The translations under genes and the position numbers were made by a program. Under the pieces are notes generated by a model. That model saw nothing but the letters and a program-made list of their open reading frames with translations, made no database searches and was not told the DNA's origin. Shown here piece after piece: positions 60,956 to 64,000 of a stretch of DNA of 64,000 nucleotides. The DNA lies in assembly GCA_028554795.2 (NCBI GenBank), contig CM068825.1, positions 94,980,951-95,044,950 on the forward strand, given 5' to 3'. Position 1 is the stretch's first letter; each line of letters opens with the position of its first letter. The stretch is from Sinohyriopsis cumingii (Eukaryota > Mollusca > Bivalvia > Unionida > Unionidae).

Positions 60956-61693
60956 ATGAATACTTTGAAAGAGACATCGTTCCAGTTTGGGGATTGTAAA
61001 AAAGTTGTATCTTCCTCTAGTGTGACTAATACTGGATGGATAAGACCCAGGCATTGCGACGGAAAATGTCCGGAAGGAAACTGCGATTGTCCATGTGGTT
61101 ACCATTGTAATTGCGTAACGGAGTTTGCAGACGAGTGCGATTGTGAGCCTTGCGATGTGTACGATGCTGTACGTTGTGACCTGAGCGATGCCGTAAAGCA
61201 TCATGGGAACTTTGTTCTCACTGCCCCTGTCATGGAAAGTGATGCTGTGCGTGTCAAACCTGAGGGATGCGAAAGCGATGCCGCTCGTCCTGTTAGACAT
61301 TTTACCGTGTTTAAAGGGGAATGTTCACCTTCACGTCTACCCCCCTACGGATGTCATCCAGCCCTGAGCAAACTCCTGTTCCTGTCACCCAACCCTCATC
61401 GAAACGAACCTGTGAAAAACGAATATTCGTTTCCTGTGCGTTTGTCGGAATACTGTGACTTTGAAAATCGTCTTCAATCGTTCAAAGGAAAATGGCCTAA
61501 GTATCTGGGAGGACCGACCCCCGAAGAATTAGCCAGAGCCGGATTTTTCTACTTGGGCGAAGGAGATAAAGTCAAGTGCTTCAGTTGCGGTGTGTCACTT
61601 CATCACTGGGAACCGCAAGATTCGGCCTACGTAGAACATGCTCGATGGTCACCGAATTGTCATTACTTACCCTTAGTGGGACCGAGACATTGA
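60956..61693 (+). CDS. BIR-domain protein (inhibitor-of-apoptosis-like) with Cys-rich N-terminus
   Basis: Frame of 245 codons starting AACAAGATG. The C-terminal domain (about residues 165-237) is a complete BIR: RLQSFKGKWP, ARAGFFYLGEGDKVKCFSC, then W-E-P-D and VEHARWSPNC. Zinc ligands follow CX2CX16HX6C exactly. BIR proteins of insect DNA viruses and hosts block caspases or act in cell division. There is no RING finger after the BIR. Residues 30-75 hold a dense Cys cluster (CDGKCPEGNCDCPCG, HCNC, CDCEPCD), and residues 75-120 contain repeated SDAV/SDAA motifs; I know no family with this N-terminus. Probably captured from a host; target unknown. Confidence 0.85.
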   Translation: MNTLKETSFQFGDCKKVVSSSSVTNTGWIRPRHCDGKCPEGNCDCPCGYHCNCVTEFADECDCEPCDVYDAVRCDLSDAVKHHGNFVLTAPVMESDAVRVKPEGCESDAARPVRHFTVFKGECSPSRLPPYGCHPALSKLLFLSPNPHRNEPVKNEYSFPVRLSEYCDFENRLQSFKGKWPKYLGGPTPEELARAGFFYLGEGDKVKCFSCGVSLHHWEPQDSAYVEHARWSPNCHYLPLVGPRH

Positions 61694-61721
61694 AGTAACT
61701 TCTTACCATAATAATCTGTTC

Positions 61722-62177
61722 ACGGATACTTTGCTAGAGAACATTCGTGCCTTGCCTGTGGAATTGAGAGAATGCATTTACCGAGAGCTGGTCAAAATAC
61801 AAGTGAAACGTAAAGAACAATTGCATCCGTTACGTCACCGGTGTTTGAACCACTGGTACCTTCAGGCTATACAAGGACTGATTGAGTTGAAAGTGTTCCA
61901 TTGGACAGACATTGATCAACGACCTCCTGGTCATAAAAAGGAATGGTTTGGTATTGACGATTCTATCTACTACATTGTAAACGTACTGCATCGAATTCCA
62001 GAGGAAGAGTTAACGAATTACCAACATCTTTCACGCAATGTCAACTTGGTGAAAGAGGAAACTTCTGAACGAATTGTAATGTGTAGATTAGTGGTGAAAC
62101 GATTTAGATTCGACAATGAATTCAAACCATGTTTGTGCAAACAGTACATTTCTTGTGTCAGACCAAAGAGGATTTAG
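61722..62177 (+). CDS. unknown protein, first of a tandem paralogous pair, ATG changed to ACG
   Basis: Aligned with the second copy, translation should begin at 61,722, but the codon is ACG instead of ATG; the next codons (GAT ACT TTG CTA GAG) are identical. About 148 codons follow without a stop. The N-terminus (ENIRALPVELRECIYREL) is helical and loosely F-box-like (LPxEL), while the rest (HWYLQAIQGLIELK, EEELTNYQHL, RFRFDNEF) is conserved in pattern with the second copy. ACG can be a weak start, so the gene may be dead or poorly translated. No TATA box is evident ahead; it may depend on the BIR transcript. Confidence 0.55.
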   Translation, partial: TDTLLENIRALPVELRECIYRELVKIQVKRKEQLHPLRHRCLNHWYLQAIQGLIELKVFHWTDIDQRPPGHKKEWFGIDDSIYYIVNVLHRIPEEELTNYQHLSRNVNLVKEETSERIVMCRLVVKRFRFDNEFKPCLCKQYISCVRPKRI

Positions 62178-62189
62178 TATGACCTATTC

Positions 62190-62708
62190 ATGGATACTTT
62201 GCTAGAGAACATTCGTGCCTTGCCTGTGGAATTGAGAGAATGCATTTACCGAGAGCTGGTCAAAATACAAGTCAAACGTAAAGAACAGTTGCATCCGATA
62301 CGTCACCAGATCTTTAACCACTGGTACCTGAATGGTATAAGAGAACTGATTCGTCAGAAATTCTTTCAATGGTCAGACATTGTTCAAAACTTTGAGGTCG
62401 CTAATGATCGACATGTTCATGATTATGGTTACTTCGAGATTCACCTCGTGCAACGCATTGAGGAAGACAAGTTAAAGGATTACAAACATATTTTACGTGG
62501 AATCTGCTTAGCGGAAGAGGAAACACCTAAACGAACTCTGACGTTTCGGTTACAGTATGCAAGATTTAGATTCCCTACTGGAGAACGAAGATCTCTGGCT
62601 AGAAAGTACGTGTATTGCATCCGAAAAAAAGAGAATATAAGAACAGGCTGCCATGCCACGGTTTATGTCACATGTCATCCAACAGATTCCGTGGAAGGAA
62701 CTCAATGA
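62190..62708 (+). CDS. unknown protein, second of a tandem paralogous pair
   Basis: ATG-initiated frame of 172 codons (MDTLLENIRALPVELREC). The first roughly 110 nt are nearly identical to the upstream copy. Then identity drops sharply although shared positions persist (HWYLNGIRELI, RIEEDKLKDYKH, EEETPKRTL, YVYCIRKK). Compared with copy 1, which ends PKRI, this frame runs on for about 25 extra codons into the next gene, so its native stop may have been lost; a run of seven A lies at 62,623-62,629. Possible F-box-like N-terminus, weak. Function unknown. Confidence 0.6.
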   Translation: MDTLLENIRALPVELRECIYRELVKIQVKRKEQLHPIRHQIFNHWYLNGIRELIRQKFFQWSDIVQNFEVANDRHVHDYGYFEIHLVQRIEEDKLKDYKHILRGICLAEEETPKRTLTFRLQYARFRFPTGERRSLARKYVYCIRKKENIRTGCHATVYVTCHPTDSVEGTQ

Positions 62709-62877
62709 TCATATTCAAACCGTGGATCATTACCATCAATTATTACAAGAACTGTATCCATTCAATTTGGGACGACAAGTGGTGTGTGTCTTAGTGACTT
62801 GTTTTCTGGGATTTCGTTTACCAGCCGATTCTTTGTGGACTCTTTACGATCAGTACTTACCACCCAAATGGCCTTAA
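62653..62877 (+). CDS. small unknown protein, 74 codons
   Basis: ATG at 62,653 in context GCTGCCATGCC; overlaps the end of the preceding frame by 56 bp. The product has a polar N-terminus (IPWKELNDHIQTVDHYHQLL) and one moderately hydrophobic stretch (VVCVLVTCFLGFRL) that could be a short membrane segment. Its TAA stop overlaps the start of the next gene by 10 bp (ATGGCCTTAA, 62,868-62,877), suggesting coupled expression from one transcript. No family recognised. Confidence 0.45.
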   Translation: MPRFMSHVIQQIPWKELNDHIQTVDHYHQLLQELYPFNLGRQVVCVLVTCFLGFRLPADSLWTLYDQYLPPKWP

Positions 62878-63375
62878 ATGGTCACGAAAAACTCCTTTTG
62901 CTCAAAGCCTTGCGGTTTCATCTGGATACTTCTCGACCTCAACAGGAAAAAAAGATTCGTCAACTTTTAGCTACCCAAGACGTGTATGACGATGTGTGTG
63001 TAGCTTGTGACTTACATCCCCATTGGACAGATGTCCGTGCCTGGAAAGAATGGGGTTTTGAGGCTTGGACCCAAGAAGTGGCCCAGTATGCACGAGAGTT
63101 GTTCAAGGAAAAAAGTTACTTTTCAACCCGTGTTAGTGACGGTGCCAGAAGAACCCGTCACCCAGGACGGGACTGTCGTGGACAGGCCTAAAAGACCCTT
63201 TCGGGAGGACACTTGTGTGACCTTACCCCCTACTATAGAACTGGTTAGAACATTACCCAAAACATGTTGTACAGACACTTGTGTTTATTCCACGTTCATA
63301 GTTATCATGTGCCTTTTATTCTTGTACTTAAGCCTTTGGCTTTTATGTATTTTTGTCTTTCGTATTCATGTTTGA
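62868..63375 (+). pseudogene. unknown protein with C-terminal membrane anchor, frameshifted
   Basis: The first frame starts at ATG 62,868 (MALNGHEKLLLLKALRF) and reads sensibly to ARELFKEK. The second frame takes over with VTFQPVLVTVPEEPV and ends with CCTDTCVYS and a hydrophobic segment (TFIVIMCLLFLYLSLWLLC) before the stop at 63,375. The change falls on a run of six A at 63,109-63,114 and corresponds to one extra base. The native product would be about 168 residues, soluble head first, membrane-anchored at the end. A polyadenylation signal follows at 63,388. It could be a minor virion membrane protein; there is no family evidence. Confidence 0.6.
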
Positions 63376-63387
63376 AAAAAAACATTC

Positions 63388-63393
63388 AATAAA
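63388..63393 (+). terminator. polyadenylation signal
   Basis: AATAAA 12 nt after the stop of the membrane-protein gene. It lies just 15 bp before the TATA box of the ATPase gene. This gene group therefore ends in an ordinary poly(A) signal, unlike the histone-type pair. Confidence 0.65.
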
Positions 63394-63408
63394 CGTGTTC
63401 TGAAAAAG

Positions 63409-63416
63409 TATATAAA
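63409..63416 (+). promoter_or_regulatory. TATA box of the packaging ATPase gene
   Basis: TATATAAA 55 bp before the ATG at 63,464, the same spacing as the other genes of the element. Confidence 0.65.
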
Positions 63417-63463
63417 CTCTTGTCTTGTTTGTTTTTCGTGTCACAAGTGACATTTCTCACACC

Positions 63464-64000
63464 ATGGCTACCTCTGCTGTCTCTGCTCCCTCTTCCTCTA
63501 CTGTCAAAGTCATCGACGAACACTTAGATCGTGCCAGTTGGGAGGCTTTGTATCTTCGCCATCCCTTTAACATGCTCATTGCTGGACCTAGCGGTTCTGG
63601 CAAAACCGAATTCGTCAAACGTTTGATCGAACATAAACATCATTTGATCGATCGGCCACCGCAGCGGATCGTGTGGTGTTACAAAGAGTGGCAATCGGCG
63701 TACAACCTCTTGCGAGAAAGTCAAGGCGATTCCATCGTGCTTGCGGAAGGCATTCCTAAAGAAGACGACGGCATCGTCTCTGACTCCCGTCAAACCCATT
63801 TTGGTCATTTTCGACGACATGTTAGGAGAAGACGAAGAAGAAATTAAACTGTGGTTCACGCGCAAAGGGCATCACCGTAATGCCAGTGTCATTTACATCA
63901 CCCAAAATTTGTTTCAACAAAGTAAAGCCCATCGCACCATCAGTCTCAATGCGCATTACGTGGTCTTGTTTAAAAGCCCTCGAGATAAATCGCAAGTGCA
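63464..64000 (+). pseudogene. A32/FtsK-like DNA-packaging ATPase, frameshifted and cut by the window end
   Basis: ATG at 63,464 (context CACACCATGG). A Ser/Ala-rich lead of about 20 residues precedes HPFNMLIAGPSGSGKTEFV, a Walker A P-loop in the form typical of A32-like ATPases that pump genomes into capsids of Polinton and nucleocytoplasmic viruses. IVWCYKEWQ follows. Around 63,770-63,785 the frame changes by +1; the new frame gives PILVIFDDMLGE (Walker B), then VIYITQNLFQQ (sensor-like) and HYVVLFKSPRDKSQ at the window edge. All motifs remain, so only the single-base break disables it. The rest is beyond the window. Confidence 0.9.

Overview
The window reads as eukaryotic (animal) DNA: very AT-rich, mostly non-coding, full of microsatellites and dead retroelements, with no recognisable intact host gene. 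The repeat mix (Penelope with GIY-YIG, Ty3/gypsy, a DIRS/Ngaro-like remnant, hAT-type short elements, a Polinton/adintovirus-like element) suits a marine invertebrate such as a mollusc. That assignment is inference; nothing in the sequence names the species.

Layout. (1) 1-5.4 kb: left flank with a DIRS/Ngaro-like remnant on the minus strand, a 454-bp hAT-type element with a perfect 8-bp target duplication, and a diverged repeat. (2) 5,420-28,590 and 28,591-52,233: a direct tandem duplication of about 23.2 kb, head to tail with an abrupt junction. Each unit carries an inverted pair of Penelope fragments, a TACA microsatellite, LTR-like sequences, a plus-strand Ty3/gypsy remnant (gag, protease, integrase; RT missing) abutting a minus-strand Ty3/gypsy remnant (gag, protease, RT), compound microsatellites, a 22-bp minisatellite and a small gag-like zinc-knuckle remnant. 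(3) 52.2-54.5 kb: single-copy flank with two more hAT-type short elements. (4) 54.57-64.0 kb: the left part of a GC-richer, gene-dense DNA-virus-like element that runs off the window.

The virus-like element is the most interesting part. It has a protein-primed-type family B DNA polymerase (broken by one frameshift and one stop), an A32/FtsK-like packaging ATPase (frameshifted, partial), a BIR-domain protein, a CCHC zinc-knuckle protein with an acidic tail (one in-frame stop), a tandem pair of paralogous unknown genes, a frameshifted C-terminally anchored membrane protein, and a divergent pair: a small basic protein and a glutamine-rich coiled-coil protein. Most of its genes have a TATA box 52-66 bp before the start codon. 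Both genes of the divergent pair end, 25-26 nt after the stop codon, in a canonical replication-dependent histone mRNA stem-loop followed by a purine-rich downstream element. A histone-style divergent pair inside a virus-like element suggests that these two transcripts are processed like histone mRNAs and coupled to S phase or DNA replication.

The element looks endogenised and lightly decayed: long reading frames interrupted by few single-base lesions. Sequencing or assembly error cannot be excluded for some of these. No integrase, capsid or protease gene is visible before the window ends.
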